Below, piece by piece: positions 1 to 10,207 of a stretch of 64,000 nucleotides of DNA; position 1 is the first letter of the stretch, and each line of letters opens with the position of its first letter. The position numbers were made by a program, and so were the translations under genes. Below the pieces are notes generated by a model. That model was not told the origin of the DNA, made no database searches, and was given only the letters and a program-made list of their open reading frames with translations. Source of the stretch: Aralia elata (taxonomy: Eukaryota > Streptophyta > Magnoliopsida > Apiales > Araliaceae); contig CM068377.1 in assembly GCA_034770075.1 (NCBI GenBank), forward strand, positions 69,480,358 to 69,544,357, given 5' to 3'.

Positions 1-519
1 TCAGATTTGTAGATTATTTTATTTCCTGCATAGACTATGTTGGTTTCATCAGTTATTGAAAGAGAAATCTTGTAATAAAACGACTTATATATATAGACAT
101 GCATTAAAATTTAGTCATTTTCCCCCTTTTGTCGTATCATTGCCTTCCATTGGATCATCATTTTATCCAATTGACCATGATTTTGACATTTCGCCTTCTT
201 TCTTTTCTCAAGACTTGATGGAGATTTGACAGATATTGCCGCACACCTTTTGATTTCATCGGATTGAATCTCAGATTTTGGATAACTGTTTGGTTGGATC
301 AGGGTATGTATTTTGGGGTGAAACTGGTTAGGGAGTTGGTTTCGGGAAAGTTTTGAGGGGGTAGGAAGGTTTTATCTGGCTATCGAAAATTGGTTTTGGT
401 TAGGGAAAGGATTATTTTTTAAAGGATCGGACCGCGCCATGATGGCTGCCTACGTACCCCCACAAGTTGGGAGATCAGGTCCTACGTAGTTCGCTCTCAA
501 GGAAAAAGGACCTGATGAT
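1..519 (-). other. 3' untranslated region of T1
   Basis: This stretch follows the integrase stop on the minus strand and has no ORF of note. Two CTACGTA words of opposite sense lie close together at about 450-490. Long 3' untranslated regions between integrase and the 3' LTR are usual in Tat/Ogre elements. No polypurine tract or LTR start is visible before the window edge. Confidence 0.7.
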
Positions 520-2442
520 TCAAGCGTAGAACCGCTTCACCGAGTCAGAATTGAGGGGTTGTGGAAATACCTCACCATCCATTTCTTGCAATATGAGGGC
601 TCCTCCGGATAGTACTTTTTTAATCACAAAAGGTCCCTCCCAGTTTGGGGCAAACTTCCCCTTAGCTTCGTCTTGGCAAGGCATGATTCTCTTTAGCACC
701 AGGTCATTCTCCCTGAATTTCCGAGGTCTTATCCTTTTGTCGTATGATCGAGAGATCCTCTGTTGATATAGCTGGCCATGCCAAACAGCAGCCACCCTCC
801 TTTCATCGATTAGGGCCAATTGGTCGTATCGACTTTGCATCCAATCCTCCTCGCTTATCTGAGCATCGATCACTATTCTGAGGGATGCCATCTCAACTTC
901 AACTGGCAGGACAGCCTCCATTCCATATACCAAGGCGTAAGGGGTTGCCCCTGTGGAAGTACGCGTTGACGTTCGGTAGGCTAGCAAGGTGAGGGGTAGC
1001 AGATCCGGCCATCCTCGATGATTAGCAGACATTTTTGCCATGATCTTCTTGATGTTCTTGTTTGCAGCTTCCACTGCCCCATTCATCTTGGGACGGTAAA
1101 CAACAGAATTGAGGTGTTTGATCTTAAATTGGTCGCACAGCCCCTTTATGAGGGCGTTATTCAAATTCTTGGCATTGTCGGAGACCAAAACCTCAGGTTG
1201 CCCATACCGACAAATGACATTATTCCTGATGAAGCTGACGATGACCTCCTGAGTTACTTTGGGGAAAGAAGCTGCCTCTACCCATTTGGTGAAATAATCG
1301 ATCATGACGAAGATGAATCGATGCCCGTTGCTTGCTTTGGGCTCTATTGGTCCGATTACATCCATTCCCCACATTGAAAATGGCCACGGGGAGGTCATAC
1401 AGTGCAATTCATTGGGAGGTGAGTGGATCACGTTACCGTGTGCCTGGCATTGATAACACCGTTTGACATGATCGTCGCAGTCGGTTTTCAGTGTTAACCA
1501 GTAATGCCCTGTTTGCAAGACCTTTCTGGCCAACATCGGTCCACTCATGTGTGGCCCGCACACGCCACCATGTACTTCATTCATAATCCTTTGGGCCTGT
1601 GCTTCATCTACGCATCGCAACAGTCCCAAACCAGCATCCCTCTTGTAAAGTGAATCCCCACTCAGGTAAAACTTCATTGCCATCTTTTGAATTCTCATCC
1701 TCTCATTCCGGCTCGCGTGGTCGGGAATGGATCTATCCCTCAAATACTCCCTTATATCGTGATACCAAGCCTGCCTTGGCACAACCACCTCGTCTGACAG
1801 TACTGCGACATGTTCCTCATATGCCGGGGCATTCTGTACGGCTATCTCAATCTGTGGAATGTCCCTGCTCTCGATCACGTGGATTAAGGACGCCAGGGTT
1901 GCCAAGGCATCGGCAAAATCATTCCGTCCCCTGGGGATGTGTCGGAACGCGATATCTTCGAACTCTTGCATCAATTGGATAACATAACGGTGGTATGGGA
2001 GTAACCGGAACTCCTTCGTGCTATACTCCCCGATCGCCTGTCTGACTATCAGCTCCGAATCCCCGAACACCGCTAGTCTCTTTACTCCCATGTCACGGGC
2101 CAATCGGAGTCCCAAGATACACCCCTCGTATTCAGCGGTGTTGTTCGAATTGCTGAAACGAAGTTTAGTGGCCACGGGGTATTGTTCTCCGGTGATAGAG
2201 ACTAGGACCGCTCCGGCTCCTGCCCCCTCGGCATTCATGGCACCATCAAAATACAGCTTCCAAAATTGTCCCTCGTCATCACATTTTTCGCGCGATACCC
2301 AAAATATATCCTCGCCCGGGAGAGGAGTTTCTAACGGCTCCATCCCTCCTGCCGGGGCTTTTGCCAACTGATCTGCAATTCCCTGCCCTTTCATGGCCTT
2401 CTGGGTCACGTACACCATGTCAAACTGTTGTAAAATTAACTA
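520..2442 (-). pseudogene. T1 pol, C-terminal part: archaeal-type RNase H and integrase
   Basis: The 632-codon open stretch first encodes the second, archaeal-type RNase H, with its acidic set visible as YFDGA, AEYEG, GDSEL and FADALA. Integrase follows, with an HHCC zinc finger (HGGVCGPH then CYQC) and the DDE core: Asp in WGMDVIG, Asp in VSDNA, Glu in AVEAANK. The C-terminus looks complete. It is separated from the RT part by a single TAG at 2440-2442. T2 has CAG (Gln) there, so this is a C-to-T nonsense change. The ATG at the head of the open stretch is an internal Met (MVYVTQ), not a true start. The enzyme would process RNA in the hybrid and insert cDNA. Confidence 0.9.
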
Positions 2443-3615
2443 CCATCTTGATAGTCGACAATTCAGCATGGGCCTTTCGAAAATATATTTCAGGGGATCC
2501 ATTCTTGATATCAGGTACGTTGTATGCCCATGGAGGTAGTGCTGTAATCTCCCTGCAGCCCAGGCCAGAGCACAACAGGTCTTCTCGATGGGAGTGTAAT
2601 TCTGCTCACATTGGCTAAATCTTTTGCTAAGGTAATAGATGGCCTGTTCTTTACCTGCCTCACTCTTTTGTCCCAACATACATCCCATCGCGATGGTGTT
2701 GACGGATATATACATAAACAACGGGATCCCATCCTTCGGGGGTACCAGCACTGGTGCCTCCGTCAGCTTTTTCTTAATGATCTGAAAAGCCCTCTGACAC
2801 TGCTCATTCCATTCTTGGGAAGCACCCTTTCTTAACAATTTGAAAATCGGCTCACACGTAGTCGTCAAGTGGGATATAAAACGGCTGATGAAGTTTATTC
2901 TCCCTAGGAATCCCCTTATCTCCTTCTCTGTGCGAGGTGCTGGCATATCCATAATGGCCTTAATCTTTGCTGGGTCCAACTCAATGCCCCGATCACTAAC
3001 CAGGAAACCCAAGAGCTTGCCCGACTGTACTCCGAAAGCGCACTTGGCTGGATTGAGTTTCAAATTATACTTTCTGAGCCGATCGAATAGCTTTTTGAGA
3101 TGAGTTATATGATCGGATTCTACCTTCGATTTCACAATAATGTCATCCACGTAGACCTCTATCTCCTTGTGCATCATATCGTGGAACAAGGCCATCATGG
3201 CTCTTTGATAAGTAGCCCCTGCATTTGTGAGACCGAAAGCCAGTCGTCTATAGCAGAAAGTGCCCCAGGGGGTGATGAATGCGGTCTTTTCCCGATCCTC
3301 CTCTGCCACCATTATCTGATGATACCCCGCAAAACAATCAACAAAAGAGTACATCTCGTACTGGGCCGTGTTATCCACCAGGATGTGTATGAAAGGTACC
3401 GGGAAATTATCCTTGAGACTGGCCTTGTTTAGATCTCTATAGTCTACACATACCCTCACCTTTCCTCCAGGCTTAGCCACTGGGACTACATTAGACAGCC
3501 ATTCTGGGTAAGTGGACACCATAATGATTCCCGCCCTGAACTGCTTGATGATCTCTTCCTTCACTTTTAAGCTCCACTCAGGTTTCAACTTTCTTAGTTT
3601 CTGCTTGATAGGCAA
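2443..3615 (-). pseudogene. T1 pol, reverse transcriptase and degenerate first RNase H
   Basis: This encodes the Ty3-type reverse transcriptase, with DYRDLNKAS near the start and the catalytic YVDDIIV motif at about 3130-3150. A tether and a Ty3-type RNase H follow. In that RNase H the expected catalytic Asp (usually DAS) reads ISVN, so it is probably inactive, as is typical for Tat elements that carry a second RNase H. At about 3612-3618 the sequence lacks 4 bases present in T2 (GGGTTG here, GGGTTTCGGG there). That shifts the frame between this segment and the upstream exon. Confidence 0.9.
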
Positions 3616-3990
3616 CCCTCCTTGATGGGTAACCGGTGCACCACAATGTCGGTGGACAATCCGATCATATCCTCGTGCGACCAGGCAAAGACATCCTCAT
3701 ATTGGCTTAGCAACTCAATTATTTCGGCTTTTTGGCTGGGGGTAAGGTCTGTCCCTATCTTGAGTTCTTTTGGCTTGTCAGGGGTTCCGATATCTATAGT
3801 GATGGTTTGGTCCAAATTGGGTTTGGGTTTATCTTCGACCCATCCTTTGATCTCATCAGGTGCGTCATCGTAATCTGTCTCGTCTTGCTCAATGCCCATC
3901 AAATCGAAATCCAGCTCAATGTCAAAATCATAATCACCATTCAAATTTGAAAGATCGTTTGTTAGGCAAGGATTACTCAAATTGGTACAC
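3616..3990 (-). pseudogene. T1 pol exon 2, linker between protease and RT
   Basis: Acidic linker upstream of RT, starting CTNLSNPC directly after the intron and ending HRLPIKEG just before the RT frameshift. It includes a conserved segment (LLSQYEDVFAWSHEDM) that resembles the RT-leading peptide of Ty3 elements. The matching exon in T2 is nearly identical. The part of the open frame at 3991-4139 is intron, not coding. Confidence 0.8.
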
Positions 3991-4157
3991 CTGACATAAA
4001 ACAAAATACTTGTCATATATAAGTTGCCTTCCACGACGATCGCATTTTCAAATAACACGAAGAAACGACATAATTTATGCAAAAATAAAATAACAACAAA
4101 ATAAACTTCTTCATTCTCCCGTCCTCCGGGGTCTAACACCCTGATGTCGGGTTTTAC
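3991..4157 (-). other. Candidate intron between protease and RT in T1 (167 bp)
   Basis: On the minus strand it starts GTAAAAC, overlapping the gag-pro stop codon, and ends TTATGTCAG. Removing it joins CAAGG to GTGTACC and restores one frame (Gln-Gly-Cys-Thr-Asn). T2 has a 172-bp counterpart with the same borders at 47679-47850. An intron at this place is known for Ogre elements. Splicing here is inferred. Confidence 0.78.
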
Positions 4158-7100
4158 CCTTGCTTGGATATCACTGGTTTCATGGTCCAGTTGTCGACTG
4201 TTAGGTCGGGCGAAATGCGCCGAATGAAAGGCGGCTTCACATCGGACACTTCCCCGATGACTACGGCTATATCGCCTGAGTCCCCTCTCTTACCCTCATC
4301 GGGAATCATTAGCTCCGCCCAATTGATGATAGGCATAACTCGCTGGGCCCCCGGTGGTGTGACAACATCCATCCCCTCCTTGCTGTTTGTTGATTGTCCG
4401 GGGATATAGCATTTGGTTTCAAACTCTTTTGCGACCTCCTGCAGGAAACTTTCCCTCCGGGCGGACTTATTACGTGCGGGGGTTAATTTTTCATTCCCTG
4501 CCCCAATCACAGGCCCGCTGATCCCCTGCTCATTGCCGACTTTAGTCACTGGACTGCCAGCTAGTCGAATCGGAGTCGCATCCTGACGGTATCTCCGTGC
4601 TGCGCCCCCATGGTATCCCAACCCTGCTTTGCCTATCTGCTGTGGTAGGTGGATGGGCTCAATGATTCCCTGATTGCTTTTCCCCAGTCCCTGTCCAGGC
4701 TGGAAGTTCATTTTTATCATTTCCTTTGCCACAAAGGTAAGTTCCGGAGAGATCCTAGGTTTCACAGCTGGAGCTTCCAGGCGTCTATAATGGGGAGTGC
4801 TAATCTCTAGTGCTTGAAAGCTGGCAGGTGCTGCTGACTCATCCACATTGATCACTGGTAGGCCACTCCTGGGATGAGAAGGGTCATCACATTCGGCCGA
4901 GATTGTTACCAGATTCCCATCGATGATCAACTTGATTTGTTGGTGGAGCGTGGAAGGAACTGCCCCGGCCATGTGTATCCACGGCCTCCCTAACAACAGG
5001 TTGTAGCTTGCCGTAATATCTAGGACTTGGAAGGATATCTCAAAAGTACAGGGCCCTATCTCCACTGGCAATTCTATCTCTCCAATGGTATCCCTCCGGG
5101 ATCCGTCAAAAGCCCGAACCACCACCTGACTGGCTCGGAGGCGTTTGGAACTGATGTTCATTTTCTTTAGCGTACTGAGAGGACATATATTCAATGCCGA
5201 TCCCCCATCGATCAGCACCCCATTCATGACATATCCTGAAGAGATTACCGCAATGTGTAGCGGTTTTCGGTGCCCTCTTCCCTCCTTGGGAATGTCCTCA
5301 TCCGTAAAGGATATTGCATCGCCTTCCAACAAGTGGCCCACCAGCCGGCCGAAACCCTCCTCACTAATTTCTTTGGGCACGTATGCCTCTTCCAGAACCT
5401 TTGTCAGGGTTCTACAATGCTTACTGGATGACAACACCAAGTCCATGACTGATGTTAGGGTTGACTCCTCATTTAAAATCTGGATCCCCATTGTTTCTGG
5501 ATGATCCATCCTTTTCAAAAATTCGACGGCCCTTTCCTCGGAAACCTCCTCATTTTTCCTCTTTTGGCTTTCAAGGACTCGTCCGGGAAGATATAAGGGG
5601 TTCCCTTTTGTCGTCACGGAAGCACAACTGGCCGTTTCCTCTGGCATTCCCCCATAATTCCAGGGTACAGTCTTCAGACTACTGATGGGGAGTTGCGGCC
5701 TTGCCGTAAGGATGATGGACCTCGGAGCTGTCAACTTGACCGGTCCCTCCGTGCCGTTCGTACTTACCCCTATCAACCTGATGGGCGTTCCCCGTGCACT
5801 CCCATGATCATGTATCACGTTGATCATTTCCTCAATTTTCTGCACATAGTTCAGTCTTGGTGGCCCCCCAGCCTCATTTGCCTCCGTCACATTGACTCCC
5901 CCCCCATCATGTCTTGGCAGGGGATTTGCTTTAACATTCGGGGAGTCTGGTTGTTCCACCACAATTTCCCCATTGTCGATCATGTTCTGAATTATATGTT
6001 TCAATGTCCAACAATCTTGTGTATCATGCCCCGGGGAACCCGAGTGGTAGGCGCACCGTTTGCTTGGGTCAAATCTCCTTCCTTTCGGGTCACTTGGGGG
6101 AGCCAAATTGATTATCTTCTTTTGGGCCATCAATACCGCCAAAATCTGCTCGAGAGGCTCCCCGAGTGGGGTGAATACTCGATTTTGCGAGGCCTCGTAT
6201 CTTCTTCGCCCCTCTGCCCTTTGATCTGTGAAGTTTGGCTGTCGGGATGGCCCAACCCTTTGAACCTGTACCGGAAGATGGCTTTCCGTTTTTCTGGATG
6301 ACCCCTGTAGGATGAGGGAGACATCCTCCTCCTTTTTCTTTTGGACCCTCCGGGAAGTGCTGCCGTAGTTTCCATTCTGTATTTGCTCGGCAGCAGTTTC
6401 TAAAGCAGTAAGATCCCGGATTTTACCCGATTTCAACCCCATGTCAACCATCTCTCCATGTTTAATCATTTCAGCAAAGGGTCTTCCAATCCCCGAGATG
6501 ACCCGCTCATAATAAGGTGCCTCCTGGATGTCTACAAAGGTCATTACCATCTCGGATTCGCTCATCGGGGGGGTTACCTGTGCGGCCATGCCCCTCCATC
6601 GTTGCGCATATTCCCTGAAGGATTCCCTAGGCTGCTTCTTGACTTTTGTCATTTGGTACCTGTCAGGGGCCATCTGGGCCAGAAAACTGTATTGGGTTAA
6701 GAAAGTATGGGCCAATTCCTCCCAGTTGTGGATTCGGGCGTTGTCAAGGCGGGCATACCAGATTCTTGCCTCCCCTGTTAATCTTTTCTGGAACAGCTGC
6801 ATTCTTAGCCCCTCGTCTTCGGCATAAGACCCGAGTTCTCCAATGTATATTTTCAAGTGTGTATAGGGGTCTCCCTTTCCATTGTATTTCTCAAACTCGG
6901 GGACCTTGAACTTTTCTGGATATCTGGCTCCGGGGAAAACACACAGATCCGAATAATTAACCCTGCCCAGGGAGCCTATGCCCCTTAGAGATTGGATGGT
7001 CTCCTCCATGTGTTTCATTTTTCTCCGAAGGTCGTCATTGTCCCCTTCTTCTGGGATAGTAATCACTGTCCTGCTAGGTATGGGAACGGCCTTTGGGATG

Positions 7101-7327
7101 ACTGGCTCGTCCTTGAGTCGGGGTTGGTCCTCTTTAAGCAAGTTTGTACCATTTTTAGGAGGATTCTGATCATCCCTTGGTGGTGGAATATTATGCGATC
7201 CCTGGTTTGCCGGATCCTGTCTGATTAAGAACTGTTCCTTTAGCATTGTGGCCATTTCCATCATCTGTCTTTTAAAATCATCAAACTCCTCCCGAGATAT
7301 GGAACTATGATTGGGAAGATCAGCCAT
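4154..7327 (-). CDS. gag-pro: T1 Gag-protease polyprotein (1057 codons, open)
   Basis: The start ATG at 7327 gives MADLPNHSS, matched by the start MADIPSTNP in T2. The Gag core spans about residues 130-290, including PEFEKYNGKGDPYTHL and the YAQRWRGMAAQV region. A modified zinc knuckle (CAYHSGSPGHDTQDC) lies at about residues 423-440. The aspartic protease active site reads LIDGGSALN at about 705. A G-patch-like segment (GQGLGKSNQGI) lies at about 872-890. Gag would form the cytoplasmic particle and the protease would cut the polyprotein. The frame is fully open, unlike every other coding region here, and its stop codon overlaps the 5' splice site of the intron. This ORF may therefore give Gag-Pro when unspliced and Gag-Pro-Pol when spliced. 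Confidence 0.92.
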   Translation of the reverse strand: MADLPNHSSISREEFDDFKRQMMEMATMLKEQFLIRQDPANQGSHNIPPPRDDQNPPKNGTNLLKEDQPRLKDEPVIPKAVPIPSRTVITIPEEGDNDDLRRKMKHMEETIQSLRGIGSLGRVNYSDLCVFPGARYPEKFKVPEFEKYNGKGDPYTHLKIYIGELGSYAEDEGLRMQLFQKRLTGEARIWYARLDNARIHNWEELAHTFLTQYSFLAQMAPDRYQMTKVKKQPRESFREYAQRWRGMAAQVTPPMSESEMVMTFVDIQEAPYYERVISGIGRPFAEMIKHGEMVDMGLKSGKIRDLTALETAAEQIQNGNYGSTSRRVQKKKEEDVSLILQGSSRKTESHLPVQVQRVGPSRQPNFTDQRAEGRRRYEASQNRVFTPLGEPLEQILAVLMAQKKIINLAPPSDPKGRRFDPSKRCAYHSGSPGHDTQDCWTLKHIIQNMIDNGEIVVEQPDSPNVKANPLPRHDGGGVNVTEANEAGGPPRLNYVQKIEEMINVIHDHGSARGTPIRLIGVSTNGTEGPVKLTAPRSIILTARPQLPISSLKTVPWNYGGMPEETASCASVTTKGNPLYLPGRVLESQKRKNEEVSEERAVEFLKRMDHPETMGIQILNEESTLTSVMDLVLSSSKHCRTLTKVLEEAYVPKEISEEGFGRLVGHLLEGDAISFTDEDIPKEGRGHRKPLHIAVISSGYVMNGVLIDGGSALNICPLSTLKKMNISSKRLRASQVVVRAFDGSRRDTIGEIELPVEIGPCTFEISFQVLDITASYNLLLGRPWIHMAGAVPSTLHQQIKLIIDGNLVTISAECDDPSHPRSGLPVINVDESAAPASFQALEISTPHYRRLEAPAVKPRISPELTFVAKEMIKMNFQPGQGLGKSNQGIIEPIHLPQQIGKAGLGYHGGAARRYRQDATPIRLAGSPVTKVGNEQGISGPVIGAGNEKLTPARNKSARRESFLQEVAKEFETKCYIPGQSTNSKEGMDVVTPPGAQRVMPIINWAELMIPDEGKRGDSGDIAVVIGEVSDVKPPFIRRISPDLTVDNWTMKPVISKQG

Positions 7328-8092
7328 TTCAGAGGTAGAGACCTGGGCTTTCTTAGACTGCGAACGGATTTGAGGAGCAATCCTACAGAGACAATGGTTC
7401 GAAGTTTAGTCCTGGGGAAATGCAAAATGGATGCATGCTAAGACTGTAATTTTTTTGTGTGTTTTTTAATCTTTCCCTGTAAAACAGAAAGTTAATAGTC
7501 CTTTAATGCCATAACCAATGCTAAACATGCTTTATTATGCTCCCCCAACTATTCCCTGCAATTCACAGAGGTTAGTAATCTCTTTTGACACAGAAAAGGG
7601 ATATATGAATATTGAATGAGATCATGACATTTAGACATATAAACGTAAAAAGGCATGAAGAGACTTTTACTGCGTTGGGTTAATCTGAGGATGACCTATC
7701 CTAGGGTTACTCTCACGGGCTTTTCGGCATGAAGGTCCCCAAATCTTCGCAATCTACTCGTTTGAGCCCTTTCGATTGGAGCGGATTTGGGTGGTGGTGC
7801 GTTTCCTGAGCCATCTCCGGGGAGCAGCCCCTTCGAGTCCAGTAATAAGCAACCGACAGGTTCGCCTCAGGAGGAGGTACTCTCTCAACATACATTCACA
7901 TTCATCGTCCTCACCGTATGCAAATGATTACTCAAAAGTAAAGCAATTCCATTCAAATCATTCATCTATTCGACAAAACACGCATTCGCACAACAAAAGT
8001 AAAAAATCAAAATATCGCATGCACACACATTTTATGAATTTTAAAGGATAGGATAGCATCACGATTTAAACGCGGCTTAAGCCCTCTAAATG
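7328..8092 (-). other. T1 leader between PBS and gag
   Basis: 765 bp of untranslated leader. Much of it is alignable with 41764-42544 in T2, including the stretch around the 60-codon leader ORF. No promoter or terminator was recognised. Confidence 0.7.
7713..7895 (-). CDS. Small leader ORF of T1 (60 codons), unknown function
   Basis: It starts ATGTATGTTGAG and encodes MYVERVPPPEANLS with a C-terminus ending GTFMPKSP. I recognise no family. The same DNA in T2 (about 41970-42150) keeps the start and most of the sequence, but loses one base in a G run near the 24th codon and so is frameshifted. The DNA is conserved more clearly than its surroundings. It could be a small protein, an upstream regulatory ORF or a structured RNA. 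No evidence of translation. Confidence 0.3.
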   Translation of the reverse strand: MYVERVPPPEANLSVAYYWTRRGCSPEMAQETHHHPNPLQSKGLKRVDCEDLGTFMPKSP

Positions 8093-8110
8093 TCCCCAGC
8101 AGAGTCGCCA
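8093..8110 (-). promoter_or_regulatory. Primer binding site of T1 (Arg-type)
   Basis: The minus strand reads TGGCGACTCTGCTGGGGA, two bases from the LTR end. It is identical to the T2 site at 41746-41763. Ogre/Tat elements are reported to use a tRNA-Arg primer of this kind; I did not align it to a tRNA. Confidence 0.85.
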
Positions 8111-8112
8111 GC

Positions 8113-10144
8113 TGTCGACGCCGGTTTTATCCGCTTGTCCTTTTTGTCTTTTCCAATTTAGCCTTTTGGTTTAGATGATTTTTGGAAAAGGTCGGCATTG
8201 AGATCGACGGGGTTTTGAAAGATCGTTTTTTTATGATGAGCCGATTAACCAGAGTCGCCAGTTGGTATATTTGAAATGGATGTACCAACCCATCCGAGTT
8301 TTTTTATTTTTTTTTATAAATCGCCGGCTCATATGTGACTCCGAATTAATTGGTCTGCGAATCGAGATTCATAGAGTTCGGGGGCTTGCTTTAAGTGAGG
8401 GGAAGGTGTTAGGCACCCCTCGACTCCCGTGAAACACGGTTACCGCAATCTTGATACTTTCCTATCCTTTATCTCATAAAATGTGTATGTGTGCGTGTGT
8501 GTGTGTGTCTGTGTGCCTGAATGAATGTTATGGTGAGTTCTGTATGGAAGAAATTCTTTCGGGTATTTTATGAAAGAGGCGTGCTTTATTTTGAAGAGTG
8601 CTTTAGGATGTCTTTTCCTTTAATACGAGAAAGCTTTATTTTTTATGAGAAAGATTTGATTTTAATCGTCAAAAGCCATGGAATTTTCATTAGGGGTTGT
8701 TTTGGCAAAACAAGAGTTTTAAACCTTCATCAAAATAGGAATCAAGATCTATACGTTGCTTTCGTAACTCAAATGATGGGCAACTTCTAGGATCTCTTTC
8801 ACCCTATGCACAACGGTTTAATAAAACGTTTTGTTCTTTTGTAAAACCCGTTTTTCGTGACATTTGAAAATAACCTCTTTTAGCTTTTCCCGTAGGATAG
8901 GAATCAACCTTCGTTAGCGTTTCCCAAATTTTTTAGCCTCGTGATGCTAATATCCTACTTTGATTGATTTTTAGAAAAGATCCTTATCGTTTAATCTTTT
9001 TGAAATCCTTTTGGCGCCTCAAAAATCTAATCAAGTATAAACATGCGTCGGGGCTATCCATGGGCATGTAAGCCATCAAAATATCCCCGAACGCCAACAA
9101 TCACATATTCCACTAATACGGGGCCTTAAACCCGATTCTCGCCTTAGCGTCGTTTTAAGGCCCGACAGTTACATATTACAAAACAAGCATCTTGAATCTA
9201 TTACATACACCAAAACGTCCATCATCGGATTTGAACCACGGGGTCGCTTTCCTAGGCTCACAACCACGATTACTACATACTCACAAAATGAATACTACAA
9301 TAACAACAACGTAGATTGCCTAACACATCCTAAAAATCAATCAATCAAACTACGCCTAATATATACCCATAAATAAGCTAGAAATTTCGTCAATTAGATA
9401 TCATCGGATTATTGGGAAGAATCTTGTTCCAATGGAACCCTCACCAATAATCCCTAATCCATGATTTTTCAACAATATTCTTGAAAATTGCAATTAAATT
9501 TAGCCAAATGACATGATAGAAGTTGCAAAAATAATGAGATTTTCACCTTGCAAATGATACCAAAATTGTGTAGAAACTTGTGTATTTGATTGAAATATGA
9601 GATGTATTGATATAATCTAACAACAAAGAAACTTCCTCTCTTTTTTCTCTCAATTGTTGCAAGAATTTGTGCTATTTCTCTCTATTTCCGAGCTAAAACT
9701 GCTGCTGATTTTTTTCTTCTTCCGCAAAACTGCTCAACCTCCTGTATACTGTCCGAAGCTGAGTTTAAATAGGATGGCCAGCTGGCTCGCCACTCAGCCC
9801 GGTTTTCGGGATCTGACTTTCCAGAAAGGCGCACTCATTTGGCCGCAGATCTATCCGCGGCTGGCGGGCTTGACTTTCTCGATTTTCGTGCCACGCCTCG
9901 ATTTTCGTGCCGCAATGTCGGTTTTCGCTGACAGGCTCGTATTCTGCAGTCCGGGAATTTCCGGGAAGCGCGCCACACCTTCCGAGAATGCCAAATTCGG
10001 ATAGCCCTGCTGTCATGTCGATTTCGGCTGCAAATTATCATGGTGGCGTCGAGTGTTCGTATTTTTTCCATCTTTTGCTCTCGCAGGCCGATCCATTTGA
10101 CGAATTTGCCCTCCTGTCAAGGTTAGTATACGAAGTGCAAAATT
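8113..10144 (-). repeat. 5' LTR of T1, outer end truncated
   Basis: It ends TGTCGACGCCGG (plus-strand reading) at the PBS side. It aligns along its length with the T2 LTR (39663-41743) and the solo LTR (44632-46656). The last bases before copia C1 are GTGCAAAATT, where the family continues TGGGTGTCTACA, so about 12 bases are gone. A GC-rich dyad lies around 9840-9860. Confidence 0.9.
9764..9771 (-). promoter_or_regulatory. TATA-like box in the T1 LTR
   Basis: The minus strand reads TATTTAAA in the context CCATCCTATTTAAACTC. The solo LTR has TATTTAAG at the same place (45033-45040). In T2 the site reads TATTTCAG and is probably weak. Confidence 0.55.
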
Positions 10145-10158
10145 ATCATGTGCATGCT

Positions 10159-10207
<49 letters not shown>

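Larger units (their letters stand above)
1..10144 (-). mobile_element. Tat/Ogre-like Ty3 LTR retrotransposon T1 (3' end outside window)
   Basis: The element reads right to left: 5' LTR (8113-10144), a 2-base gap, an Arg-type PBS, leader, gag-protease, a short intron, then RT, a degenerate RNase H, an archaeal-type RNase H and integrase, then a 3' untranslated stretch running off the left edge. Domain order, dual RNase H, the pro-RT intron and the PBS are hallmarks of the plant Tat/Ogre branch of Ty3/gypsy. The 3' LTR is not in the window, because no copy of its TGTAGACACC end occurs in 1-519. The outer end of the 5' LTR is missing about 12 bases, where it abuts copia C1. Element T2 (39663-50673) is a second member of the family, and the comparison locates the lesions in T1. 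Confidence 0.93.

Noticed and set aside
3991..4139. N-terminal residues of the open frame at 3594-4139 (LDPGGRENEE onward) as coding
   Set aside because: This part lies within the intron, begins at a GTG rather than ATG, and is not conserved in T2.
5693..6301. 202-codon plus-strand frame opposite T1 gag
   Set aside because: Antisense shadow of the real gag-pro ORF; it has no recognisable domain, while the sense strand is clearly Gag.
9835..10071. Minus-strand frame in the T1 LTR with a related frame at 44758-45039 in the solo LTR
   Set aside because: The similarity follows from LTR identity; the T2 LTR has shifts and a stop in it, and it lies in U3 upstream of the TATA-like box.
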